Source of the DNA: Gammaproteobacteria bacterium
GTDB lineage: Bacteria; Pseudomonadota; Gammaproteobacteria; Steroidobacterales; Steroidobacteraceae
Direction of reading: 5' to 3'
Length of the DNA: 64,000 bases
Assembly: GCA_025359205.1 (NCBI GenBank)
Contig: JANYHD010000019.1
Coordinates: forward strand, 62,001-126,000
Under the pieces are notes generated by a model. That model worked only from the letters and a program-made list of their open reading frames with translations. It did no database searches and was not told the DNA's origin. The position numbers and the translations under genes are program-made. Positions within the stretch are counted from its first letter, which is position 1, and each line of letters opens with the position of its first letter. Below, piece by piece: positions 1 to 7,677 of the stretch.

Positions 1-531
1 GTGCGTGCGCCGCTCCTGTTGATGAGCTATCTCAATCCGCTGCTGAGCTATGGCTACGCGCGGCTGGCCGCGGCCAGCGCGGCGGCCGGAGTGTGCGGCT
101 ATATCGTGCCGGATCTGCCACTCGATGAAAGTGCAGCGCTGCGCGCGGCGCTCGATCCACTCGGCATCGCGCTGGTGCAGATGGTGACGCCGGTCACGCC
201 GGCGGAACGGCTCGCACGTCTGTGCGCGGCCAGCCAGGGTTTCGTCTACGCAGTGACGATGACCGGCACCACCGGTCACAGCGCCGCAACGCCCTCCGGC
301 GTGCTCGATTACCTGGCGCGCGTGCACGCCGCGGCTACGGTACCGGTGTGTGCGGGCTTTGGGATCAGGTCGCGGGAGCAGGTTGAGCGTTTGCGCGGGG
401 CGGTGGACGGTGTCGTAGTTGGCTCCGCGCTGGTCGAGGTGCTCGAGCGCGGCGATTCGCCGCAGGCCTGGCTTGGGTCGCTGCGGCACGTCCGCACCGA
501 CGCATTGGGTGTGAATAGGCCCTTGGGGTGA
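1..531 (+). CDS. trpA: Tryptophan synthase alpha subunit, C-terminal part
   Basis: This is the C-terminal two thirds of the TIM-barrel subunit that cleaves indole-3-glycerol phosphate to indole and glyceraldehyde-3-phosphate in the last step of tryptophan synthesis. The visible part begins near family residue 100 (SYLNPLLSYG) and includes the VPDLPLDES strand/loop, the TGTTGH phosphate-loop region and the CAGFGIRSREQV and VVVGSALVE strands. The catalytic Glu and Asp (about residues 49 and 60 of the E. coli enzyme) lie upstream of the window, so the GTG at base 1 is internal and not a start. trpB would be expected just upstream. The last residues (GVNRPLG) are encoded by one copy of the dispersed GTGTGNACAGGCCCT-like motif. 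The stop overlaps the GTG of the next gene by 4 nt. Confidence 0.95.
   Translation: MRAPLLLMSYLNPLLSYGYARLAAASAAAGVCGYIVPDLPLDESAALRAALDPLGIALVQMVTPVTPAERLARLCAASQGFVYAVTMTGTTGHSAATPSGVLDYLARVHAAATVPVCAGFGIRSREQVERLRGAVDGVVVGSALVEVLERGDSPQAWLGSLRHVRTDALGVNRPLG
504..528 (+). repeat. Dispersed gene-end motif, copy 1
   Basis: TTGGGTGTGAATAGGCCCTTGG matches the consensus CCTGGGTGTGTACAGGCCCTAGG at most positions. It encodes the last residues of trpA. Confidence 0.45.
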
Positions 532-1760
532 ACGCGCCGCTCACCGAGGGCGGGTCGGCGAGTGGACGGCCGCCGCGAGTGGCGATGGTGCTTGCACTGC
601 TGGCGACGCTCGGTCCCTACACCATCGATGCCTTCTTCCCGTCGATGCGGGCGATGGCATCCGAATTTGGCATCAGCTACTTCCAGGTGCAGCAGACGCT
701 GACTGTCTACCTGGTGCCCTATGCCTGCATGTCGCTGCTGCACGGCTCGCTCGCCGACGCCGTGGGCCGGCGGCGCGTGATGCTCGCAGGGCTCCTGTTC
801 TACGCGCTGGCCTCGGCGGGTTGCGCACTGGCGCCCGGCTTCGGCGCCTTGCTGTTCTTCCGCGCCATGCAGGGCATGGTCGGCGGCGCCGGCGTGATCA
901 TCGGCCGTGCCGTGGTGCGTGACTGCTACAGCGGCGCGCAGGCGCAGCGCGTGATGAGCGCGATCACGATCATGTTCAGCGTCGGCCCGGCACTGGCGCC
1001 GGTGATCGGCGGCTGGGTGCACGTGTGGCTGGGCTGGCGGGCGGTGTTCGCCAGCATGGCGCTCTACGGCCTGGTGCTGGCGCTGCTGGTGCTGCGCAAG
1101 CTCCCGGAGACCCTGCCGGTCGCGCAACGCACGCCGCTGCAGTTCGGCGCGCTGGTACGAAACATGCTGGGCGTCGCGCGGCACGCGGAATTCCTGCTGC
1201 TGACGGCCGCCAGCGGGCTGTGCTTCGTCGCCATGCAGATCTACATCGGTTCCGCGCCGGCGATCATTCTCGATCACTGGCACGGCAGCGAGACCGGGTT
1301 CGCGATGCTGACGGTGCCAATCGTGTCCGGTTTCGCGCTGGGAGCGCTGGCTTCCGGTCGGCTCGCGGGCCACATCCCGCCCTCGCGCCAGGCCAACTAC
1401 GGCTACACGCTGGTGCTGGCGACCACCGCTGCGATGCTTGCGCTGCAGACGCTGGTGGTGAATCCGCCGGTCATCGCGCAGCAGCTGCTCCTGACCTGCA
1501 CGGCAGTCGGGCTGCAACTGCTATTCCCGATCATCACGCTGCGGATCCTTGACCTGTTCAGCCATGCGCGCGGCGCGGCGACGGCCGCGAACACCTTCGC
1601 GCTGCTGCTGCTGGCCGCGCTCATGATGGGGGCGCTGGCGCCGTGGCTGTCCATGTCGATGGAGCGGTTGGCGTTCACGGCCTTCGTCCTCAATAGCGTT
1701 GGCTGGTGCGTGTGGCGATATGCAAGGCACTACCAGCGGCGGCTGGCTGCCGCCGGTTGA
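528..1760 (+). CDS. Bcr/CflA-type MFS multidrug exporter
   Basis: Predicted 12-helix major facilitator superfamily antiporter of the Bcr/CflA drug-resistance type (410 aa, the usual length). The protein opens with a short basic N-terminus, then a first helix with LGPYTIDAFFPSMRAM, which is typical of the family. The loop between helices 2 and 3 carries motif A (GSLADAVGRRRVM), and helix 5 carries the antiporter-type GPALAPVIGGWV (motif C). The GTG start overlaps the trpA stop (GTGA), so translation is probably coupled, although the function is unrelated to tryptophan synthesis. Substrate cannot be told from sequence. Confidence 0.88.
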   Translation: MNAPLTEGGSASGRPPRVAMVLALLATLGPYTIDAFFPSMRAMASEFGISYFQVQQTLTVYLVPYACMSLLHGSLADAVGRRRVMLAGLLFYALASAGCALAPGFGALLFFRAMQGMVGGAGVIIGRAVVRDCYSGAQAQRVMSAITIMFSVGPALAPVIGGWVHVWLGWRAVFASMALYGLVLALLVLRKLPETLPVAQRTPLQFGALVRNMLGVARHAEFLLLTAASGLCFVAMQIYIGSAPAIILDHWHGSETGFAMLTVPIVSGFALGALASGRLAGHIPPSRQANYGYTLVLATTAAMLALQTLVVNPPVIAQQLLLTCTAVGLQLLFPIITLRILDLFSHARGAATAANTFALLLLAALMMGALAPWLSMSMERLAFTAFVLNSVGWCVWRYARHYQRRLAAAG

Positions 1761-1791
1761 GTCGCGCGCGGCGCGCGCGTAGGGTGGCCGC

Positions 1792-2547
1792 ATGCAATTG
1801 CTCACGGTCGCGCCCCGGTACTGCGGTCCGCCCGGTTCCGCCAATGGTGGCTACCTCGCCGGCCTGTTTGCGCAGCACGCGCCCGGCACGGTGCGTGTCC
1901 GCCTGCACCTGCCGCCACCGCTCGGTACGCCGCTGCAGGTGGCGCGCCGCGAGGGCGGGCGGCTCGAACTGCTGCACGACACTCGCGTGGTGGCGAGCGC
2001 CGAACCAGCGCAGCTCGAGCTGGACGTACCGGCGCCGCCTGGCTACGTCGACGCGCTCAAGGCCTCGCGTCACTACACCGGCTTCGTCGCGCATGCTTAT
2101 CCGGGCTGCTTCGTCTGCGGCCCGGAACGCGCGCGCGGCGATGGGCTGCGCATCTTTGCAGGAGCGCTGGCCGGTGCGGATGCAGGCGCTGGCGCAGAGC
2201 GCCCGACGGCCTTGGTGGCTGCGCCCTGGGTGCCCGATGTGGCGCTGGGACTCGACGATCACAAGGTGCGGCCCGAATTCATGTGGGCTGCGCTTGATTG
2301 CCCCGGCTATTTCGCTGCGCGCTCCGATCGCGTGCCAATGCTGCTCGGTGAATTCACGGCGCACGTTGATCGGCGCGTGCACGTGGACGAGCCCTGCGTG
2401 ATCATCGGCTGGCGGGTGAGCGTGACGGGCCGCAAGTATGAGGTAGGCACCGCTCTGTTCGACGAGGACGGTGAACTGTGCGCGAAGGCGCGTGCAGTCT
2501 GGATCGAGCCCAAGCCGCAGGGCGCCGCGCCCGCCGACCAGCGCTGA
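1792..2547 (+). CDS. Thioesterase-like (probable double hot-dog) protein of unknown function
   Basis: 251 aa soluble protein without signal peptide or membrane segment. The opening CGPPGSANGGYLAGLFA resembles the helix-entry motif of acyl-CoA thioesterase-like hot-dog domains. A second block has GCFVCGPERARGDGLR, and a third (PEFMWAALDCPGYFAA, then LLGEFTAHVDRRV and GRKYEVGTALFDEDGELCAKARAVWI) reads like a second hot-dog unit. I infer a double hot-dog fold acting on a thioester or related ligand. The substrate is unknown and catalytic residues are not assigned with confidence. It lies 31 nt downstream of the MFS gene on the same strand and could be co-transcribed. Confidence 0.5.
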   Translation: MQLLTVAPRYCGPPGSANGGYLAGLFAQHAPGTVRVRLHLPPPLGTPLQVARREGGRLELLHDTRVVASAEPAQLELDVPAPPGYVDALKASRHYTGFVAHAYPGCFVCGPERARGDGLRIFAGALAGADAGAGAERPTALVAAPWVPDVALGLDDHKVRPEFMWAALDCPGYFAARSDRVPMLLGEFTAHVDRRVHVDEPCVIIGWRVSVTGRKYEVGTALFDEDGELCAKARAVWIEPKPQGAAPADQR

Positions 2548-2604
2548 TCGGGCGTCAGTGCGCGACCGGCGCGCCGTGCTGCCGGTAGACCACGCCGCCC
2601 TTCA

Positions 2605-3861
2605 TCACGAATTCGACCTGGCCGAATTGCGTGGGGGTTTTCTCGGATCGAAGCCGGTCGCAATGATGTCGGCATAGCGACCGGCTTCGATCGCGCCGAC
2701 GCGATCGCTGGCGCCCAGCAGGTCGGCCGCATTGCGGGTTGCGGCAATGAACGCGTCGTCAGGGGTCATGCCATTGGCGATGAGGAGACGGAATTCCATG
2801 GCGTGGTCACCCTCGCCGATATCGGATCCGTACGCGATCTTCACACCCGAGCGGATCGCCAGCGCCAGGTTGCGCTTCGGCAGCAGGTCGTTGGCGATTT
2901 CCTTTTCAGGCGTGCCGGGCGTGAGCAACTCCGGGTGGTGCGTGGCGACGTCGTAGTAGAGATCGTAGACCGTCAGCGTGGGCACGAGGTACGTGCCGCG
3001 CTCCTTCATCAGCGCGAAGGTCTGCGCGGTCGCGAAGGAACCGTGTTCGACCGAATCGACGCCCGCGCACACCGCGTTCTCGATAGCTTCCGCCGGATAG
3101 ATATGCGCGGCCACTTTCATACCGAGTGCATGCGCCGTCTGCACCGTGACGCGCATTTCTTCATCCGTCATCAGCTGTTGGCGCGGATCATCGCCGTTCG
3201 AGGCGATGCCGCCCGAAGGGAGCATCTTGATCAGGTCGGCACCGCGCCGCTTGTGCTCGCGCACCCTGAGGCGCGCTTCATCCGGCGTGTTGACGACGCC
3301 GTTGTCCCAGTTGCGGTGTTCGAGGAGGCGGTCCAGTCCGGCGCGCGGGTCGGCGTGGCCGCCGGTCGGGCCGAGCGGTTCGAGCGACACCCACAGGCGC
3401 GGCCCCGGCACCTTGCCGGCATTGATCGCGTTGCGCAGCGCCACGGTGTCATCGCCACCACCCACATCGCGGGCGCTGGTGAAGCCCTGCTGCAGCATCG
3501 CAGATGCGAAGACCGCGCCGTCAAAAGCGCGGTCCAGATCCGAATGGGTCAGCCAGTCTTCGATCGCGTTGGTGCGGCTCGGGAGCTTGGCGGAAACGTG
3601 TACGTGGCAATCGATGAAGCCGGGCATAACCGTTGCATCGGACAAGTCGATCACCTCGGCTCCGGCTGGCGCGAGAAAACCGGACTCGACGGCGGTGATG
3701 CGCCCGTCGTGGACGATGACCGAGACGCGTTGGCGTGTCTGCTTCGCCAGGCCATCGATCAGCGTGCCAGCGTGGATGACGACATCGTTAGCCGTGGCCA
3801 GCGCCGCAACCGTCAACCACAGCATGCCGCACAGTGCGGCAGTCCGATTCGTGCTTGTCAT
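2605..3861 (-). CDS. Secreted metal-dependent amidohydrolase, C-terminus frameshifted
   Basis: Imidazolonepropionase/prolidase-like amidohydrolase with an N-terminal signal peptide (about residues 1-24, ending ALATA before NDVVIHAG), so probably periplasmic. Metal-site motifs are intact: FIDCHVHV (HxH), the AAHIYP and SVEHGSF histidines and the YGSDIGEG aspartate. The barrel is followed by the usual ADIIATGFDPRK of the closing beta-sandwich. The frame then ends in an unrelated ten-residue tail. One base away, the other frame reads on as TQFGQVEFVMKGGVVYRQHG to a stop at 2555-2557, which is the family's normal ending. The shift falls in a run of A4C5 (coding strand) at 2633-2641, so the gene is either truncated by one lost base or carries a sequence error. 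It follows ubiB by 52 nt. Confidence 0.82.
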   Translation of the reverse strand: MTSTNRTAALCGMLWLTVAALATANDVVIHAGTLIDGLAKQTRQRVSVIVHDGRITAVESGFLAPAGAEVIDLSDATVMPGFIDCHVHVSAKLPSRTNAIEDWLTHSDLDRAFDGAVFASAMLQQGFTSARDVGGGDDTVALRNAINAGKVPGPRLWVSLEPLGPTGGHADPRAGLDRLLEHRNWDNGVVNTPDEARLRVREHKRRGADLIKMLPSGGIASNGDDPRQQLMTDEEMRVTVQTAHALGMKVAAHIYPAEAIENAVCAGVDSVEHGSFATAQTFALMKERGTYLVPTLTVYDLYYDVATHHPELLTPGTPEKEIANDLLPKRNLALAIRSGVKIAYGSDIGEGDHAMEFRLLIANGMTPDDAFIAATRNAADLLGASDRVGAIEAGRYADIIATGFDPRKPPRNSARSNS

Positions 3862-3913
3862 GGCTCGCTACTCCGTTGAAATATGCCGCCGACGCAATCC
3901 GGCCCGAGCCTCG

Positions 3914-5575
3914 CTAGGACTTGACGAGCAGCGCGGCCAGGGCCGCCAGGCCGCCGGTGGCCAGCAAGGTGCCGGGCCATTGCGGCTCAATGCGCTGGCC
4001 CAGCCACAGCAGGCCACCCACGAGGATCGTCGCAGCGACCGTGAATTGCTCGCGCCGCCTCTCGCCGCTGATTGCCGCGGTCGCTGCTGCGGCGGCCGCG
4101 GCCGCAAGCTCCGGGGCCTGCTGCTTATCCGTCGGACCCGCCGCGTCCGCCTGCGCGCGCTCGATCGCGGCGCGCGCCAGCGCGGGCCACGATTTCAGCA
4201 CCTCGAACACGTCGGGCAGGCCGCGGCGCAGGTCGCGCAGCAGCGTGCGCGGGCTCATGCGTTCGCGCTTCCACGCGCGCAGTACTGGTGCGGCGGTCTT
4301 CCAGATGTCGAGCTCAGGATAGAGCTGGCGGCCGAGCCCTTCGACGTTGAGCAAAGTCTTCTGCAGCAGGATGAGCTGCGGCTGGATCTGGCCGTCGAAG
4401 CGCTGCAGCGCCGCGAACAGCCGCAGCAGCACAGTGCCGAAGGAGATCTCGCTCAGCGGGCGATCGAAGATCGGCTCGCAGATGGTGCGCACTGCCGATT
4501 CCATCTCATCGGCGCGCGTGGCCGGCGGCACCCAGCCGCATTCGATATGGAGCTCGGCGACGCGGCGGTAGTCGCGGTCGAAGACCGCGAGGAAGATCTC
4601 CGCGAGGTAGCGTTGGTCGCGCAGCGAGAGTGTGCCGACGATGCCGAAGTCGACGGCCGCGTAGCGCGGGGCAGCGGGATCGTCGACGATGACGAAGATG
4701 TTGCCCGGGTGCATGTCGGCGTGGAAGAAATTGTGCCGGAACACCTGCGTGAAGAAGATTTCGACGCCGTTCTCCGCCAGGCGCTTGAAATCAGTGCCGC
4801 GCGCACGGAGCGTGGCCAGGTCGCCGATCGGCACACCGCGGATGCGTTCCATCACCATCACGTCGCCGCGGCACAGGTCCCAGTGCACCTCGGGCACGTA
4901 CAGCAGCTGCGAAGTGGCGAAGTTGCGTCTGAGTTGCGAGGCGTTGGCAGCCTCGCGCATCAGGTCCAGCTCATCGAGCACGGTCCGGCGGTACTCACGC
5001 ACCACCTCGATCGGCCGCAGTCGTCGCGCTTCGGGCCACCAGCGCTCGGCCATGGCTGCCAGCGCGTCCATCACTTCAAGGTCGCGCCCGATCTGCTCGC
5101 GCATGCCGGGGCGCAACACCTTCACCACCACTTCGCGCCCGTCGCGCCGCGTGGCCACGTGCACCTGTGCGATGGAGGCCGCGGCGAGCGGTTCAGTGGC
5201 GAAAGTCGCGAATAGTTCATCGAACTTCTGGTCGTAGCTGCGCTCGAGGCTGGCGCGCGCGAGATCGCCCGGGAAGGGCGGCACCCGGTCCTGGAGCTTC
5301 GCGAGTTCGTCGGCGATGTCGACGGGCAGCAGGTCACGTCGCGTGGACAGCGCCTGGCCGAACTTCACGAAGATCGGTCCGAGTTCCTCGAGCGCGAGCC
5401 GCAACCGTTCGGCCCGCGTGGCGCCGCGGCGGCGCTGGAACCAGGTCCAGGGAGAAAGATAGAACAAGAAACGCAGCGGGCGGTACAGGTGCGTGGCGCG
5501 CACGAAATCGTCGAGCCCATGGCGCACCAGCACGCGCTGGATCTGCAGCAGCCGGATGGCGACGCGCAATTTCAC
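3914..5575 (-). CDS. ubiB: Ubiquinone biosynthesis atypical kinase/ATPase UbiB
   Basis: ABC1/ADCK-family protein kinase-like ATPase required for ubiquinone synthesis; it acts on the inner membrane and supports the Ubi complex. The KxGQ-type motif is present as FVKFGQALSTRRDLLP. Kinase-like residues follow in VVVKVLRPG, HADMHPGNIF and AVDFGIVG. Two C-terminal hydrophobic segments (near FTVAATILVGGLLWLG and TLLATGGLAALAALLV) match the membrane hairpin of E. coli UbiB. I place the start at the GTG overlapping the ubiJ stop (GTGA), giving 553 aa against 546 in E. coli. A longer open frame upstream only runs through ubiJ. An Ala-rich segment precedes the membrane hairpin. Confidence 0.93.
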   Translation of the reverse strand: MKLRVAIRLLQIQRVLVRHGLDDFVRATHLYRPLRFLFYLSPWTWFQRRRGATRAERLRLALEELGPIFVKFGQALSTRRDLLPVDIADELAKLQDRVPPFPGDLARASLERSYDQKFDELFATFATEPLAAASIAQVHVATRRDGREVVVKVLRPGMREQIGRDLEVMDALAAMAERWWPEARRLRPIEVVREYRRTVLDELDLMREAANASQLRRNFATSQLLYVPEVHWDLCRGDVMVMERIRGVPIGDLATLRARGTDFKRLAENGVEIFFTQVFRHNFFHADMHPGNIFVIVDDPAAPRYAAVDFGIVGTLSLRDQRYLAEIFLAVFDRDYRRVAELHIECGWVPPATRADEMESAVRTICEPIFDRPLSEISFGTVLLRLFAALQRFDGQIQPQLILLQKTLLNVEGLGRQLYPELDIWKTAAPVLRAWKRERMSPRTLLRDLRRGLPDVFEVLKSWPALARAAIERAQADAAGPTDKQQAPELAAAAAAAATAAISGERRREQFTVAATILVGGLLWLGQRIEPQWPGTLLATGGLAALAALLVKS

Positions 5576-6279
5576 GGCTTGTCCGCTGGCACCAGTTGAG
5601 CCGTTGGCGCGGCTTCCGTCGGCGCCAGTCGCTCGAGCCGTTCCGACAGGCGCGCGAGGCGAGCCTCGCTCGCCGTCAGCTGTGTGCGCAACGCCTCGAC
5701 GCCGCCCAGAAATTGCTCGGCCTCGGCGCGCGGCACCAGGTCGCGGCTTTCGTGCGCGAGGTAGTCGGCGCCATTGCGCGCCAGCGAAGCGCCGGCCGCG
5801 CGGCCCCAATCGGCGACAGCGCCGAGCGCACGCGTGGCCAGGTGCGCCGGGATACGCCCGATGAGCTGGCCGGCGGCGGCTTCCGGGTCCGGCCGCAGGA
5901 GCCGCGCGAGTTCCTGGAACTGGCGCGCGATGTCTTCATCGCCGCTCATGCCCGCACCGCTGTGACCAAAGGCCGCGTCGGTGTCACCGCGCGCGAGCGC
6001 GAGCAGGGCGAACGGGCTGCCCGTCACGGTGACGTCGGCCGCCGTATTCGCGCCGGGCGCAGCCGCAGCGCTCGCGTCAGTTGGGACGGCGGAGTCAGCA
6101 GCGACGCCGGCGCGAGCGAAATGCAGCGCGCCGCCCGTGGCGGTCAGCGCCAGCGGTGCGGGAAATCCGGCGATTTCGAAGCGGATGCGCCGCCCCTCGA
6201 GCGCGAGGCATAGTTCGCGCGCGCGCGGCGAGCGTTCGAGTGCCCGCGCGAGGTAGCCGTTGATCTGTGCCTCGAACAT
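5572..6279 (-). CDS. ubiJ: Ubiquinone biosynthesis accessory protein UbiJ (SCP2 domain)
   Basis: 235 aa lipid-binding accessory factor of the ubiquinone biosynthesis complex. The N-terminal SCP2-like domain runs from about residue 5 to 110 (LCLALEGRRIRFEIAG, then TVTGSPFALLALARGD). A helical C-terminal part follows with LFLGGVEALRTQLTASEAR-type coiled coil (residues about 175-215), as in the former YigP. The gene sits between ubiE and ubiB, the standard order, with a 4-nt gap to ubiE and a 4-nt overlap with ubiB. A central Ala-rich stretch (about residues 60-80) is longer than in enterobacterial homologues. Confidence 0.88.
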   Translation of the reverse strand: MFEAQINGYLARALERSPRARELCLALEGRRIRFEIAGFPAPLALTATGGALHFARAGVAADSAVPTDASAAAAPGANTAADVTVTGSPFALLALARGDTDAAFGHSGAGMSGDEDIARQFQELARLLRPDPEAAAGQLIGRIPAHLATRALGAVADWGRAAGASLARNGADYLAHESRDLVPRAEAEQFLGGVEALRTQLTASEARLARLSERLERLAPTEAAPTAQLVPADKP

Positions 6280-6283
6280 CAGC

Positions 6284-7039
6284 CTAGACCTTGTAGCCGC
6301 GATGCACGGCGACGATGCCGCCCATCAGATTGTGATAGCGGCAGTTCTCGAGTCCCGCCGCGCGCAGCATAGTCAGTAGCGTTTCCTGGTCCGGGTGGCG
6401 GCGGATCGATTCGGCCAGGTAGCGGTAGCTATCGGCGTCGCCGGCGACGACACGGCCGAGCAGCGGCAGCAGCCGGAACGAATAGGCGTCGTAGATGCCC
6501 TGCAGCGCGGGCGTCGTTGGCTTCGAGAATTCCAGCACCAGCAGCTGGCCGCCGCTTTTCAGCACGCGGCGCATCGAGGCCAGCGCGCGCGCCTTGTCCG
6601 TGACGTTGCGCAGGCCAAAGGCGATGGTCACGCACTCAAAGCTGCCGTCGGCAAAGGGTAGCCGCTCGGCATCCGCCTGCACACAGCGCACGTTGCCGAC
6701 GAGCCCTGAATCGATGAGCCGGTCGCGGCCCGCCTGCAGCATCGACGCGTTGATGTCTGTGAGCATCACCAACCCCGAGCGGCCGACCTGTCGCGCCAGT
6801 CCAACAGCGATGTCGCCGGTGCCGCCTGCGACATCCAGCACCGAATCCCCCAGCCGCAGACCGGTCAGCGAGAGCGCAAACTGCTTCCACAGCCGGTGCG
6901 CACCTCCGGACATGAGGTCGTTCATCAAATCGTAGCGGCTGGCAACAGAGTCGAATACCGCGCGCACGCGGCCGGCTTTATCCTGTTTCCGTACCTGCTC
7001 GAAGCCGAAATCCGTGGTTTGTGGTTCGCCTGGATTCAA
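6284..7039 (-). CDS. ubiE: Ubiquinone/menaquinone biosynthesis C-methyltransferase UbiE
   Basis: SAM-dependent methyltransferase that C-methylates demethylmenaquinol or 2-polyprenyl-6-methoxybenzoquinol. It has the SAM-binding motif [12 protein letters not shown], the post-motif TDINASML and both UbiE signatures ([17 protein letters not shown] near the N-terminus; [11 protein letters not shown] in the middle). I chose the TTG start because GGAG lies 8 nt upstream of it and the resulting 251 aa equals the E. coli length. An in-frame ATG six codons upstream has no Shine-Dalgarno sequence. It heads the ubiE-ubiJ-ubiB unit; its promoter should lie in the preceding 229-nt spacer. Confidence 0.93.
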   Translation of the reverse strand: MNPGEPQTTDFGFEQVRKQDKAGRVRAVFDSVASRYDLMNDLMSGGAHRLWKQFALSLTGLRLGDSVLDVAGGTGDIAVGLARQVGRSGLVMLTDINASMLQAGRDRLIDSGLVGNVRCVQADAERLPFADGSFECVTIAFGLRNVTDKARALASMRRVLKSGGQLLVLEFSKPTTPALQGIYDAYSFRLLPLLGRVVAGDADSYRYLAESIRRHPDQETLLTMLRAAGLENCRYHNLMGGIVAVHRGYKV

Positions 7040-7154
7040 TCTGGAACTCCAATGCACAGCATCATTCTAGTAAGCAGATACGCGTCGCGGGGCCCTGAAA
7101 AAAGTATGCGCTGCAATAATTAAAACTATTTGCGCGCGCCTGTATCATTTTGGC

Positions 7155-7258
7155 GTCAGTTGTTTAAAATCCCCATCCGGTTGGCAACCCGAAAAGGGGC
7201 CAATCAGTGGGGGTCTTGTCAAGAATTGGCCGGGTGCATAACCCGGCCTTTCTTTTTC
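7155..7258 (+). ncRNA. Candidate small RNA in the DUF971-ubiE spacer
   Basis: The 229-nt spacer between two minus-strand genes ends in a plus-strand terminator, yet no plus-strand ORF precedes it. Upstream is a possible weak promoter: TTAAAA, 17 bp, TATCAT (-10 at 7143-7148). The segment in between can fold: CCCC at 7171-7174 pairs with GGGG at 7196-7199 around an inner GGTT-GGC-AACC hairpin (7179-7189). A roughly 100-nt structured transcript is therefore possible. I do not recognise a known family. Transcription is unproven, and the structure could instead belong to the ubiE leader on the other strand. Confidence 0.3.
7228..7258 (+). terminator. Rho-independent terminator (plus strand)
   Basis: Perfect 8-bp stem GGCCGGGT/ACCCGGCC with a 5-nt loop, followed by TTTCTTTTTCT. 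The T-tract is on the plus strand only; on the minus strand the hairpin is followed by AATTCTTG, so it is a poor terminator for the DUF971 gene. Confidence 0.7.
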
Positions 7259-7268
7259 TGCGAGTCCT

Positions 7269-7631
7269 CTAATCATCGCGACGCGTGACGCCCGCGTTTT
7301 CCAACCTCTGCAGGTACGCGTGCCAGCGCAGTTCCTGCTGCGCGCCGAGCTCATGCAGGTATTTCCAGGTGTACAGCCCCGTGTCATGGCCGTCGTCAAA
7401 CACCAGCCGCACCGCGTAATGACCAATCGGCTCGACCGCGCTTATGCCCACCCGCTCCTTGCCGCTGACCAGCACGCCGACCTCGACGCCGTGCCCCTGC
7501 ACCTCGGCTGAGGGCGAATGCACGCGCAGGTACTCAGCTGGCAACTCAAAACGCGTGCCATCGTCGAAGGAGACCTCGAGCAGCCGCGAACGGGTGCGCA
7601 GGCGAATCTCGACGGGGGCGGGTACACTCAT
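7269..7631 (-). CDS. DUF971 family protein (GBBH-like N-terminal domain)
   Basis: 120 aa single-domain protein of the DUF971 family, related to the N-terminal zinc-binding domain of gamma-butyrobetaine hydroxylase. Seen: a FDDGTRFELPAEYLRVHSPSAE beta core, then PIGHYAVRLVFDDGHDTGLYTWKYL, which is the family signature. Stand-alone members are widespread in proteobacteria and often sit near ubiE or hslVU, as here upstream of ubiE; their role is not settled. It is divergent from the oxidoreductase operon, with only 46 nt between the start codons. Confidence 0.85.
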   Translation of the reverse strand: MSVPAPVEIRLRTRSRLLEVSFDDGTRFELPAEYLRVHSPSAEVQGHGVEVGVLVSGKERVGISAVEPIGHYAVRLVFDDGHDTGLYTWKYLHELGAQQELRWHAYLQRLENAGVTRRDD

Positions 7632-7677
7632 CGTTCACTCTCGCCTAAACTTGTGCATTTAGCCATTACAGCGGCCA

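Noticed and set aside
3146-5215. Plus-strand 689-codon open frame opposite the amidohydrolase and ubiB
   Set aside because: It is a typical antisense shadow in GC-rich DNA, with no recognisable domain.
5576-5809. 78-residue N-terminal extension of UbiB
   Set aside because: It lies wholly inside ubiJ in another frame; the GTG at 5575 restores the normal UbiB length.
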